DNA of 64,000 bases. It comes from Skeletonema tropicum. Taxonomy: Eukaryota; Bacillariophyta; Thalassiosirophyceae; Thalassiosirales; Thalassiosiraceae. The stretch lies in contig CM074130.1 in assembly GCA_037178625.1 (NCBI GenBank), positions 4,092,001-4,156,000 of the forward strand, read 5' to 3'. Each line of letters opens with the position of its first letter. Position 1 is the stretch's first letter. Under the pieces are notes generated by a model, which worked only from the letters and a program-made list of their open reading frames with translations, ran no database searches and had not been told where the DNA came from. Both the position numbers and the translations under genes were made by a program. Below, in pieces: positions 12,602 through 22,271 of the stretch.

Positions 12602-12938
12602 TGTTGTTGTTGTTGTCGTTGTAAGAGTTCTTGAAGTTAGAAGCAGTTACTGTGCTATCCACAAAACACAATCAATCGTATGCAGGATCGAGATGACCCG
12701 CGCGCAGTATGGATCGTAGTGCAGCGGCGACGCGATCAAGATTGAAAGAATTCTTCAGCGTTGTAGCTATTCCTAATATCTCTTCTAATCCACTAAGATC
12801 TGGAATGACCACGTCTGTGACTATGGCTACTTCTTAGAAGATGTGAGGCTACTTATTGTATTCAAAGGAGCAGCGGCGATGTTGTGGTGTTACCATATTC
12901 CGGAGTACCTCCGCCGGCTGCCCTGCGGCTGTGCCTGC
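12602..12938. promoter_or_regulatory. Upstream region of the PAS kinase
   Basis: This AT/GC-mixed stretch lies between the kinase start and the MITE. It includes a GTT/GTC-rich run directly before the ATG. I see no coding potential and no motif I can name. Confidence 0.3.
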
Positions 12939-13214
12939 TACAGGGGTCAAAAAAGGTGTCTAACACCTCTTCGATACGTACACAAAATTGTAGGAATTGG
13001 TACACACCCAAAAAATGCTTCCCGCATTTTGTGGAGGAGAGACAATAAGCCCTGCAAAGTTTTTCTACGTACACGTAGTACAATTCCTACAGTAGCTACT
13101 CCTACCAAATTCGGGCGGGAACATGACTTTTTCACTGTCACATCAGAAAATGCTAGCTGTTCGCTCAATATCGTTAGACACTTTTTCTGTAATTCACGTT
13201 TTTTGACCCCTGTA
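12939..13214. mobile_element. 276-bp MITE with 16-bp terminal inverted repeats
   Basis: The ends are exact inverted copies of TACAGGGGTCAAAAAA. The element is flanked on both sides by GCCTGC (12933-12938 and 13215-13220), a likely 6-bp target duplication. Internal segments also pair (TGTAGGAATTG on one side, its complement on the other), so the whole can fold into a hairpin. It encodes nothing. The superfamily is not clear from a 6-bp duplication alone. Confidence 0.6.
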
Positions 13215-13950
13215 GCCTGCACAGGCAAGGGTAAATAAAAAGCACAGGCGCCTGCTGTTCGGTGTCACTTGACAGCAGTTGGTCGAACAAGGGTGTCCAA
13301 TTCACGAACTAACCCCCCTTTTTGCTTATCCCCACCCCAAAATATTTATTCCCCCGCCCTCATTCATTTACTAGATAATGTTTTAGCTGGAAGCTGAAAC
13401 AGGGGGGAATACGTCCTCAAATCTCAGGCTAGCCAAAATTCTTATCCCCGGAGGTTTATCTAGTTCGTGGAATTGGACAAATCTTTATTTACAAGTTCTC
13501 AGACCGCAAAAATGTCTGTGGACAAATCCAGACCAAAGATCTAAATAATGAGAGGAGCTAAGTCGTTCGTTCTGTCGTTCGTTCTGTCGGTCGTTCGGTC
13601 GTTCGTTCTGTCGTTCTGTCCGGGCCCTTTGGCGTGTCCTTTGGCCTTCACGGGCATTTTCGATCGACTCTTTCTTTGATTGGCTTGATTTGACCCCTTG
13701 CCCCCCCCGTTTTTAGAATTTTCGATTGACTCTTTCTTTGATTGCCTTAGATTTGATTGTTCAGGGGGGGACACCCCCCCTTTCCCCCCCCGTTTTTAGA
13801 ATTTTCGATTGACTCTTTCTTTGATTGGCTTAGATTTGATTGTTCAGGGGGACACCCCCGAGCTAAGTCGTTCGGAAACCCGCGCAGCGGCTAGACGAGC
13901 GTCAGCGAGGCTAGTACACAGAAACCGACGCCCTAAGTAACGACGCCAAC
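13215..13950. repeat. Minisatellites and C/G-run repeats
   Basis: 13563-13620 is a degenerate array of CGTT/CTGT tetramers (GTCGTTCGTTCT variants). From about 13655 to 13860 a unit containing TTTTCGATTGACTCTTTC, TTTGATTGGCTTAGATTTG and a run of Gs and Cs is repeated about three times. AGCTAAGTCGTTCG occurs at both edges of the block (near 13557 and 13861). No gene is supported; the open frame on the minus strand (13541-13774) is just the repeat translated. Confidence 0.6.
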
Positions 13951-13987
13951 ACCAACATATCTACTTCCGATGACAACGTTGTCGCCA

Positions 13988-14040
13988 CCGCGGCGTCCCT
14001 ACTTATCTTCGGATGAACTCGCAAATATCTTTGAGTATTT
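13988..14040 (+). pseudogene. F-box fragment
   Basis: About 17 codons read RPYLSSDELANIFEYF, which resembles the start of an F-box (LSSDELANIF). The same motif occurs in the better preserved remnant on the minus strand near 26170 (ISSDELAIIFGCL). Nothing follows in frame. It is a decayed or transposed fragment. Confidence 0.35.
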
Positions 14041-14069
14041 CATGACTTCCTTCACAGTGACGTACATTG

Positions 14070-14710
14070 TGCTTGTGCAGTGACTGTAAAGAGTGCTCGT
14101 ACAGTGAGCGTCGGTGTCATCTTTCTAGGATACCTTCAATGCCAACACCTACTTCATCTGCAGTTGTTCGGGTCTTCGTTTCGGCTGGACTCAAGTGCAG
14201 CAGAGTGGGCCAGTACGGTGTTGGTAGGGCTGATGCTGGCAGTAGCACCGAGATTATTTATCTCGTATACTTTGGCATACATAATGCCATTCTTGTTGGC
14301 GTTGGTCTTCTCACACATTTGGATTTGGTCTAACAGTCGCTGGACTCGCACCGGCACCTCCTCCGTTCATACTCATACTTGGAATATTTATCACTTCCAT
14401 TGGGTGCATGGCACTGCCAGCAGTGCAAGCTGTGATGGCCAATCCGGCCAAGCCTGGAGAGAGAGAAAGGAGCACTACTTGGAGCAGTTGTGAGAGAGAG
14501 GAGCACTAGCACTACTTGGAGCAGTTGTGGAAGTATCACCGAGTTGACTAAGATTGGGTCAACTATGTGTGCGCTGTTTTCCTGGCCAGATTCACTGCCG
14601 AAGTTGCTCTGTTGGGAGGGAAACTTCCGGAAGCGCATTTCTTTGTTGCTGCTTCATTGTTGTTAGAGGGTTAGGGTATTGCGCACACGATTTGGTCGAA
14701 GCAAAGACCA
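14070..14710 (+). pseudogene. Degenerate MFS transporter-like remnant
   Basis: Hydrophobic stretches appear in successive frames. 14100-14330 reads as two or three membrane helices (VGVIFLGYLQ, STVLVGLMLAVAPRLF, MPFLLALVFSHIWIW). After a frame change near 14330 the text continues with APPPFILILGIFITSIG and ALPAVQAVMANPAKPGER. The latter resembles the helix and loop before the last helices of Tet/HIAT1-type major facilitator proteins. A further change near 14600 gives FFVAASLLLEG. No frame holds a complete gene, so I read this as a frameshifted fragment. Assignment to MFS rests on the short ALQA-like loop and is tentative. Confidence 0.35.
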
Positions 14711-15526
14711 TCCTGCACTGAAAGGTGGTGTTGCAATCGAGGAGTTATGAGATTCGACTCGCGTACAAGCTCATAGTCTTGAATCTAGTCATAAAATGGA
14801 GAGTATTTATGTATGGCGCAAGGGTAGACACGCAACAGCGACGGCTTCAAGCATCCAAAACAATGCTGCCGACACAGAAGCAACGATTGCTTGGTCCAAT
14901 TGATCTCGCTCTCTTCAAACAACGAACTACTGCAATACATACACCCAAAGAGAGCTAAAGACGTCAATTGATGCAAGGAAGCCAACAAATAGAGGCATAC
15001 AAGAAGATACCGGCTTATGATGACAAGAAACTCAGGATTCATCAGCAAGCACGCCAAGATGAATGGGCATATTCCTCCAAGCATAACTCATATCAAAGAT
15101 TACCCGTGCTGACACAGACACTTTCAGATCGACCCAGAACTACACACAAAAGGTCGACCTTTTACAAACCAAAGCTAGTGATGCCCCAACTAGGACAGAC
15201 ATGTTGTGCAACAGACTGCTGGCTCGTGCTCGTGCCCACGACATGTATCGAGATTGATTCTACAATAAACCTTGATAACAGCTTTCCGGGTACGCTAGTT
15301 GTTGCATGGTAGGAATGCAACTGCCCCTGTCTCCATCCATGCAACTATTTTTTGAAAAGTACTAGGTCGATACTTCTACTTCTGTGAAGTAAATAACGGA
15401 CGACGGAAGGACCATGACAGCCTTCCCAGTATCAATCATGCGCAGCGCGCAACTCCGACTCCGTCCGTTCATGCAACTCTGAAACCTCCAGGGCACCTAT
15501 CGGCCGATTTTGATGAAACCAAGCCT
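14711..15526. other. Intergenic, nothing recognised
   Basis: Two short plus-strand frames (14725-14958 and 14968-15312) are open but show no family resemblance. The region may be a continuation of the decayed sequence upstream. Confidence 0.3.
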
Positions 15527-16524
15527 GCAACAGAGTGAGTCGGATCTAAATTATTATGATTTAGATCTAAATGCTTCGAGGGTAAGAATTCTTACCCTCA
15601 AGGGTAAGATTTGGAGGGTAAGAATTCTTACCCTCGAGTTCAAGGGTAAGAATTGAAGGGTAAGAATTCTTACCCTCGATTCTTACCCTCGACCGCGGGG
15701 TGAACTTTCGCCTCGCCAACTCCATGATGACGATATAACAGACGATACCCCGCCTCATCACGATGACAATGGCATGGCGGTTGCGTTGCCATGCTCCACT
15801 AGAGATGCTTCCCAGATACAGAATAAACTGTTTTCAACGCTGAATCCAATGATGCAGTCGGTGGTTTGATATCTCTAGCATGTATAGACGTACCGGCCGT
15901 TGCATCAGCGGCATCATTTTGTCATAATTTTTGACGACGTATGATGTCGCCGTCGTAAAGGATTGTTACTGGTGAATTAATAGCAGAAGAGCATAACAGA
16001 TGTCCAAAAATATACTATTAGGAGGTGATGATAAAATTGGAACATTAAATATTGATTATTACACCTACTCCGCGACACAGGCAAGCTATGATGTGCATGA
16101 ATTTGCAAAAATTGATGCCGCTGATGTAACGGCCGATACGCTTGTAGGTGTGGAAATATCAAACCGCTGCTTGCACCATTGGATTCAGCGTTGAAAATTG
16201 GATTAAGCAGATTGTTATGGTGTTGTTTAGTTGTCGTTAGTACCCGACTTGCAACATCCTATAAGTACTCAATGAGGTGTCATGGCGGCGGTGTGATGAT
16301 GTGTGTTGGCGATGAGTTGAAGAGGGTGAACTTTTCAGAGGGTAAGATTTCTTACCCTCGGGGGCTCGAGGGTAAGAATTCTTACCCTCAAGGGTAAGAT
16401 TTGTAGGGTAAGAATTCTTACCCTCGAGGGTAAGAATTCTTACCCACGGGTGAAACGGGTTTCTCGTAAACATATATACTTAGATCTAAATACTCCTATC
16501 TTAGATTTTGACTCACTCTGTTGC
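15527..16524. mobile_element. 998-bp foldback element with palindromic arms
   Basis: The outer ends are the inverted pair GCAACAGAGTGAGTC (15527-15541) and its complement (16510-16524). Inside them lie TTTAGATCTAAAT-type palindromes, then clusters of GGGTAAGAATTCTTACCC palindromes (15579-15685 and 16337-16445). Further in, a third inverted pair occurs (TTTTCAACGCTGAATCCAATG at 15831-15851, complement at 16177-16197) and pairing continues through a GGCCGTTGCATCAGCGGCATC-like stretch. All pairs are centred on about 16014-16026, so this is one imperfect inverted repeat with arms of roughly 400-500 bp. No target duplication is obvious. Small open frames inside are arm sequence. Confidence 0.75.
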
Positions 16525-16560
16525 TCATTGTCAGTTAGGACCATATCCCAGATAAATTTC

Positions 16561-16832
16561 TTACCGGCAATATCGTTGCCGGTTACCGTAGAAAACATAC
16601 CAGGCTACGTATATAGAAATGCCTTACCGGCAACGATATTGCCGGTAAGAAGTATGAATTCCTATGTACCTTCGCCCCCGTTCTACACACTTGGGTTCGC
16701 TCCTCTTTTTTCCCATTTCCCCCTCCGTACGATGTACGTAGGAACAGTACTTTCCTTACCGGCAACGATATTGCCGGTAAAGGCCAGACCGCGTTGGCGC
16801 CAATTTCCTACCGGCAACGAAATTGCCGGTTA
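16561..16832. repeat. Four dispersed copies of a 24-bp palindrome
   Basis: TTACCGGCAACGATATTGCC plus GGTAA, or close variants, occurs at 16561-16586, 16624-16648, 16756-16780 and 16809-16832. Each copy is nearly self-complementary. The spacing is irregular (63, 132 and 53 bp), unlike a CRISPR array. The last copy runs straight into the TTAA at which element A is inserted. Confidence 0.7.
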
Positions 16833-17684
16833 AGGTGGAACACAAGTGTTTTTGAATATTATTCCTACTGTACAATCGCTATTTTGGCCGTAGCTAGGGG
16901 GTTCGATTCCTTCGTACAGAGACCGTCGCTAACCGGTACCACTCAAAATCCACCCTCCAAATATCATCTTTTACACCCTCACCATGATGTCCTCCACTCC
17001 TATGGCCACAGTTATGCACATCTAATAAAAACACCCATTATACTTGGCTCATCCAATATTATACATAATAATCTAAGCGTCACCGACCACAATACCCAGT
17101 TGATTTGCCGAAAACTAATAAATTAACGTCGCCATCAATGGCATAAAATCCACAACTTTTACCTCCCGTCACCCCTCCCATCGACATTTCCGTGGTGATA
17201 TACGACTAAAGAGAGGGTTTCCTCGCGTAAAATCGATATATATTACATGGAAGGCGTCTTTGGATACTTGGAGTGTTTTCAAACATCAACTAGTACGTGA
17301 TAATGTACATTTTATCAGTGAGAGGTAATTTATTTTTCTAGCCAGAGTGTATGCAATGATCAACTTTCTAAAGAGCCCATGACAGAAGATGGGTGGTTTT
17401 CTTTGTATCACACGTTCATATAATCGAATAGAAGACTTCTGTGTGTTGGTGGAGCATCAAGGTAGAGTATAATATCAGATAAACTATGTTATTATTTGTT
17501 GGTATTTTACGTAAATTATTCTAGATGTAATACTTGATAAATATGATGATGTCCACAATATCCACTATTAATATTACTCTCATGGATGCATACTATCATA
17601 GTAATGATCTATTGATACTTGTTTGGTCGATACCTACGCCGTTTGCATTAATTGTCAGTTGATTGTTGATTCGACGGAAACAAT

Positions 17685-18283
17685 CCATACCTAGGAAAAA
17701 TAATATTTTTATTTATTTTTTGTTCAGAAGCTGGAAAATAAATTGACAATTAAAATAAATTGCAATTAATTTCTAATTGTTCGCTGCTGTGTACCCTTCT
17801 TCTCCTCTGCTGTGACTTCCTCATATCAAGGCCTCTGCTGCTGTTCTGCTATGCCATAATCTTCCATCCTTCTTATCAGACTTCCTTTTCTCATTTGCTG
17901 CATTGACATCTTTAATATTCCACAGGGAAAGAGACAACATATCCTGACGCCTCTCTTGGTCATCAATGCATCTCCTTCACTCTACAGACTCTCTACAATT
18001 GCAGCAGATCCCATAACGAAGTCACAATTGATATACTCACTCTCTCCAATCACTTCCTCGTCTTCTTCTCTCCTTGCTTTTTTGAAAGCCTTCTCAAAGT
18101 TCTCTGCATCTGAGTCCTCGTCGGATGAAGAATCGTCATTAGCTGCATCCTCCTTCAATAGACTCCTGCATGCATCTCTCTCTTCATCAGTCATACCTTG
18201 CATGCTCAAACCTGAAAAATATATTGACAATTAAAATAAATTGCAATTAATTTTAATTGCAGTTAATTTTTTCCAAGGTATGG
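17685..18283. mobile_element. 599-bp insertion inside copy A
   Basis: Comparison with copy B shows extra DNA between GACGGAAAC and AAATTGTGTATT. The extra piece starts with CCATACCTAGGAAAAA and ends with the inverted TTTTTTCCAAGGTATGG. It carries a 48-bp AT-rich direct repeat near each end (about 17731-17778 and 18213-18262, containing TTGACAATTAAAATAAATTG). Flanking bases ACAAT/ACAAA could be a degenerate 5-bp duplication. It holds the hAT-like coding fragment described next. Confidence 0.6.
17850..18230 (-). pseudogene. hAT-like transposase C-terminal fragment
   Basis: The minus-strand frame 18230-17982 has an acidic Ser/Asp/Glu stretch, then EYINCDFVMGSAAIVESL and a stop. The last part resembles the hAT dimerisation motif (…F..GSAA.VERLWS), with Arg changed to Ser and Trp changed to a stop. 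After a frame change the reading RRQDMLSLSLWNIKDVNAAN continues to about 17850. It is a broken 3' end of a transposase carried by the 599-bp insertion. Family assignment rests on one short motif. Confidence 0.45.
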
Positions 18284-19024
18284 ACAAATTGTGTATTTTT
18301 TCACCACGTAGGCGACGTTGTGCAGTCATTACTTCCGCTCCAGAGTGCCAAGCCGTTGTATTTATAGCATAGTAGAGTCGAGGGAGCGGGTTGGTTGCCT
18401 TTAGGAATGGTTTATCGCCCCTCTTTACTGCACAGCACCGCCGATATAAAATATTATATAAAATGTGTCGACACCAAGTAACCGACGTTCCGGACGGCGC
18501 AATCGGGCGAAGAAGCGGGTACCAAGACACGACGCCTCCCTATGGATGTATAGTATCGATTGTTGCGTCATGGTGTCATCGTAAATGGTGGCAACGATGA
18601 TTACCCAAGGCATTAGTCGACAACATCAGTTGCATCATCCAATTTCCGTTACGTCGCTGGACAAAAATTGGTTCTCTTAGGATTTGTCGAACCATAGGGT
18701 ACTTTTTCGAAGGGGATCTACAAATTGGCTCCTCCGCCTTCAACTTCAAAAGTACCCTATGGTACAGTGTCGATTTTGCACTACTAGGCAGTCCACAATG
18801 GCATCATGGTGGTTGTGCTGTGGTTGTGTATTTGGCCGTTTATCGCGGTGAAAAAGTGTGAGACAGTGCAGTCCGAAGTCGTTGGGCGAGGTGGGGCGGA
18901 CTTGAAACGGCCGTTTTTGAGTTCGCATGAGGGTATACCAATTCCTATCGTCGATCTACAGGCCCATCTTCACTAGATAAAAGCTACTTTTACTTAGCGT
19001 TTTTTTACTTGTGTTCCACCTTAA

Positions 19025-20605
19025 GGTGGAACAGAACTAACTGTGAGTACTATTCCTAACGTACAATCGCTTTTTTGGCCGTACGTAGAAGGACGATTCC
19101 TATCGTATCCTCAAATTCGCTAATCGGTACCACTCAAATCCACCCTCCGAATATTATCGTTTACACCCTCACCATGATGTTCTCCTCTCCTATGGCCACA
19201 GTTATGCACAACTAATAAAAACACCTATGATACTTGGCTTATTTGATCGTATACATCATAATCTAAGCTGAATCGATGGCAATACTCAGTTGATCCATCG
19301 AAAATGAAGAAATTAACGTCACCATCGACGGCATAAAATCCACAACTTTTACCTCCCTCCACCTATCCCACGGACGTTTACGTGATGATACACAGCAATA
19401 TAGAGGGTTTCCTCGTATCCAATCGATATATGGTATACGGGGTATGTCTTTTGATACCTGAACTGTTCATAAACATCACCTAATACATGATCAAGCACGT
19501 TCTATTGGTTAGAAACAATCTATTTTCCTTCCCAGAGTGTATACAATAATCAACCTCATGAAGAGCCACCATCTGAAAATGAGTGGTTATCTATAGATCC
19601 TACGATAATGTAACTGCAATACAAGAGGTGGTTCATCATGTTAGAGCTTAATATCAGATAATCTATGTTATTATTTTATGTAAATTATTATAAATGTAAT
19701 ACTTGATAAATATGATGTTTCCCTCAACATATATTGGTAATATTACTCCCACGGATGCATAATATCATAATAATGATGTATTGATGTTTCTTTGATCGAT
19801 ATCTACGCCGTTTGTATTAATTGTCAGTTGATTGTTCTGTTCGACGGAAACGAATTATTGTGTATATTTTCTGGAACGTGTAGGCGACGTCGTGTGGACC
19901 TTATCTACCGCTCCAGAGTGCCAAGCCGTCGTCTATAATCATATTAGAGTCGAGGGAGCGGGTTGGTTGCCTTCATCAGTGGTTTATTGTATCTTCTTAT
20001 TGCACAGCAGTGCGGATAATAAAAAATTTGAAAAATATGTCGACACAGAGTTACCGCCCTTCATGACGTCAAAATCGGGCGATTGAGCGGCTACCAAGAC
20101 ACTGACGCTTCCCTATGGACATATATCGCTGGTTGGTGCGTCGTGGTGGCATCATAAATGGTGATAACGATGATTATCCGAGGCATTAGTCGACAACATC
20201 AGTTGCATCGACCATTTTCCGTTACGTTGTGGGCATGGCTATTCTCTCGTACAGTAAGTCGAGCCAAGTGTCACTTTTGTGGCAGGGGGTTGCTAACCCA
20301 ATTATCTAGCATAGATACGATTATTGACACTTGGTAAGAAGCCGATTTTGTGATGCTACGCAGTCCACAATGGCATCATGGTGGTTGTGTCTTTGGCCGT
20401 TTGTGGTTGATTTATATGGAGAGAGAAAGTGTGAAGAAGCAACGGTCACTTTTCCTGCCCGTGGACAAAAAGGTGATGCGTGACTTGATTTGGCCGAATT
20501 TGAGTTCGCATGGAGGAATATTAATTCCTATCGTTGCTCTACGGGGCAATCTTCACTAGATAAAGGCTACTTTTACTCTAGGCAAAAAATTAGTTCTGTT
20601 CCACC
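19025..20605. mobile_element. TTAA-flanked DNA transposon, copy B (non-autonomous)
   Basis: It starts GGTGGAACAGAACTAA directly after the TTAA that ends copy A and finishes with TTAGTTCTGTTCCACC. The right flank is TTCA, one change from TTAA. Most of its 1,581 bp aligns with copy A. A 10-bp perfect hairpin at 20264-20334 occupies the same place as the hairpin of copy A but has a different arm sequence. No protein is encoded. Confidence 0.75.
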
Positions 20606-20840
20606 TTCACGGCCCGACCAGCCTTACATTTTGGATATTTTAGCGATGTTGGCGATAGCATTTTTTCCATCAAGCCAAGGTATCTCTCTAGCTAACAACC
20701 ATGACGAGTCTCTCTTCCACCTGCCTTACATGATGAATATCTCCAATTAAAATGCAACTAATTCAACAATCTACCATCTCATAGTCACAATTACATTTAT
20801 ACATATACTAAGCCTGCCAATTGGCATCAACCATCAACAT

Positions 20841-21908
20841 TCATATCCTCACCACTGTTGGTATCGGTGGTAACCATACTTCCTCCAACCTGACCGATGC
20901 AACAGAGCATTGTATTAACCGTTCTGCTTGCTTCTTTTTGTCCTTCGTCACCCACGATGATAGGGAGACTTTCTTGTGTCGTCTTGACACGAATGATTTT
21001 GCTACGATTTCTTTCTTTCTCTGGTAAATTTGCTTCACTGGTGCAAGCCATCTTATCCCTGACAAACATCCATCTTGACGGGTTTCAACATCTGTGAATT
21101 GCATCAGCTTTTCCGCTTGGGTAGGATTTATGCCAGAAAATTTTAAAGCTGCAAGTGTCGTGTCTACATCAAATCGATAGTTTGCATTCCATTCCTTGAT
21201 GATGTACTTCAATGGCAACTTCTTCTTGCTGTTCTTATCCAACAAACTGACTAGTACATCCGCTGTATCAAAGTTGCCTTCCATCAGCGCATCAATCCAG
21301 TCACTTGCTTTCTTCGTCCGTTCTCGTGTCTGCCGAGCTGTCACCTCAGTGTCGTAAGTCGTCGGAACCTTTGCAACTGTGAATTGACGATAGGTTGGAA
21401 ACGAAGAAAGTTTTGCTAGCGATACTTTACTGTCGTTGTTGCTGTATTTAAATATCCAAAGCATCAGCATTCCGGCAACTCTCATGTCATCCTCATTAGG
21501 CGGATTATCATTGCTTTTGTAGGATGATGATAATTGTGTTCTTATCACTTCCATTGCGTCTTTTGTGAAATGACCTCCCTCGTCAAATATTATTGGAGGC
21601 GGCGGAGGTAGTTGCCAAGAATCTTCCATCACTGCATCGTTTTGTTTTGTTTGTACTCGTCTGCGTTTTGATGGTGGTTGAGTCGAATTATTTTTGTTGT
21701 TGATGTCTGCATCAGCACACACTTCGGGCTCGACGTAACCTGTGCCTTTCGTTGAGGACGTCGTTTGCTCATTTGTGGTAGTTGCCGGGGTTACAATTTG
21801 CGTCCTAGACCGAAGCTTAGGTGTTGATGAAACGTTCCCTGAGTCTCGTATGCTTTCGCCGCCGTTGTTGCGGCTAGGCGAAGGGCCGGTAGTGCGGCAT
21901 GACGACAT
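20841..21908 (-). CDS. Unknown 355-residue protein in a transposon-rich block
   Basis: The chosen start is ATG at 21906-21908 (MSSCRTTGPSPS); the frame is open further upstream (to 22013), but that part is hydrophobic and Phe-rich and looks like leader sequence. The first ~110 residues are Ser/Thr/Asn-rich and include a basic cluster (PSKRRRVQTK) that could be a nuclear signal. A Pro run follows, then a predicted helical domain to the end (DALMEGNFDTADVLVSLLD, LPLKYIIKEWNANYRFD). The C-terminus is Lys/Arg-rich. I do not recognise the family. Its neighbourhood suggests an accessory or transposon-derived gene, but no transposase catalytic triad can be pointed to. Confidence 0.55.
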   Translation of the reverse strand: MSSCRTTGPSPSRNNGGESIRDSGNVSSTPKLRSRTQIVTPATTTNEQTTSSTKGTGYVEPEVCADADINNKNNSTQPPSKRRRVQTKQNDAVMEDSWQLPPPPPIIFDEGGHFTKDAMEVIRTQLSSSYKSNDNPPNEDDMRVAGMLMLWIFKYSNNDSKVSLAKLSSFPTYRQFTVAKVPTTYDTEVTARQTRERTKKASDWIDALMEGNFDTADVLVSLLDKNSKKKLPLKYIIKEWNANYRFDVDTTLAALKFSGINPTQAEKLMQFTDVETRQDGCLSGIRWLAPVKQIYQRKKEIVAKSFVSRRHKKVSLSSWVTKDKKKQAERLIQCSVASVRLEEVWLPPIPTVVRI

Positions 21909-22086
21909 GGTTACTATGTGCAATGACAGATAAATGCTGAAGGAAAATGAAATTAGAAATGGCGGGAACAAAAAAAACCTTTTTTGCCACAAAGCAGACC
22001 TGATTCCACACACAAAGACCTTAAAGTTGTGAATCTATACAAATCTATAGTCCATTTAACTACATTAATTATTCGTCACACAAAGT

Positions 22087-22165
22087 CCTGAGAGGAAAAC
22101 CCCCAGCATATTCTAACTCGCAAAAGCATGGGGATCACGAAAATGTTCGGGGTTTTCCTCTCAGG
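22087..22165. repeat. 17-bp perfect inverted repeat
   Basis: CCTGAGAGGAAAACCCC at 22087-22103 and its complement at 22149-22165 enclose 45 bp. It lies upstream of the unknown gene at 20841-21908. It could be a small MITE remnant or a hairpin in a leader. Confidence 0.5.
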
Positions 22166-22271
22166 GGTGTATTTTGAAAAATATACGCAATGTATTTCTA
22201 CGGATTCCTACGTGGACAGTTTGAGTACCGAAAATGTCATCCACACGTGAGTTGGCCGGGCCGTGCCTTAA

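Larger units (their letters stand above)
16834..19020. mobile_element. TTAA-flanked DNA transposon, copy A (non-autonomous)
   Basis: It begins with GGTGGAACACAAGTG and ends with the inverted CTTGTGTTCCACC. TTAA lies immediately outside each end (16830-16833, 19021-19024). TTAA target duplication is typical of piggyBac and Kolobok superfamilies. Its sequence aligns along its length with copy B, except for a 599-bp insertion at 17685-18283. No transposase frame is seen. A 16-bp perfect hairpin lies at 18691-18763. Confidence 0.75.

Noticed and set aside
14725..15312. Two adjacent plus-strand frames as one gene
   Set aside because: Different phases, no splice sites joining them convincingly and no recognisable domain.
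15579..16832. CRISPR-like repeat arrays
   Set aside because: Repeats are palindromic and irregularly spaced, spacers are not of uniform length, and the host is a eukaryote.
22087..22165. Rho-independent terminator
   Set aside because: Bacterial-type terminators are not expected in a nuclear genome, and the 45-bp loop is too large. Treated as an inverted repeat.
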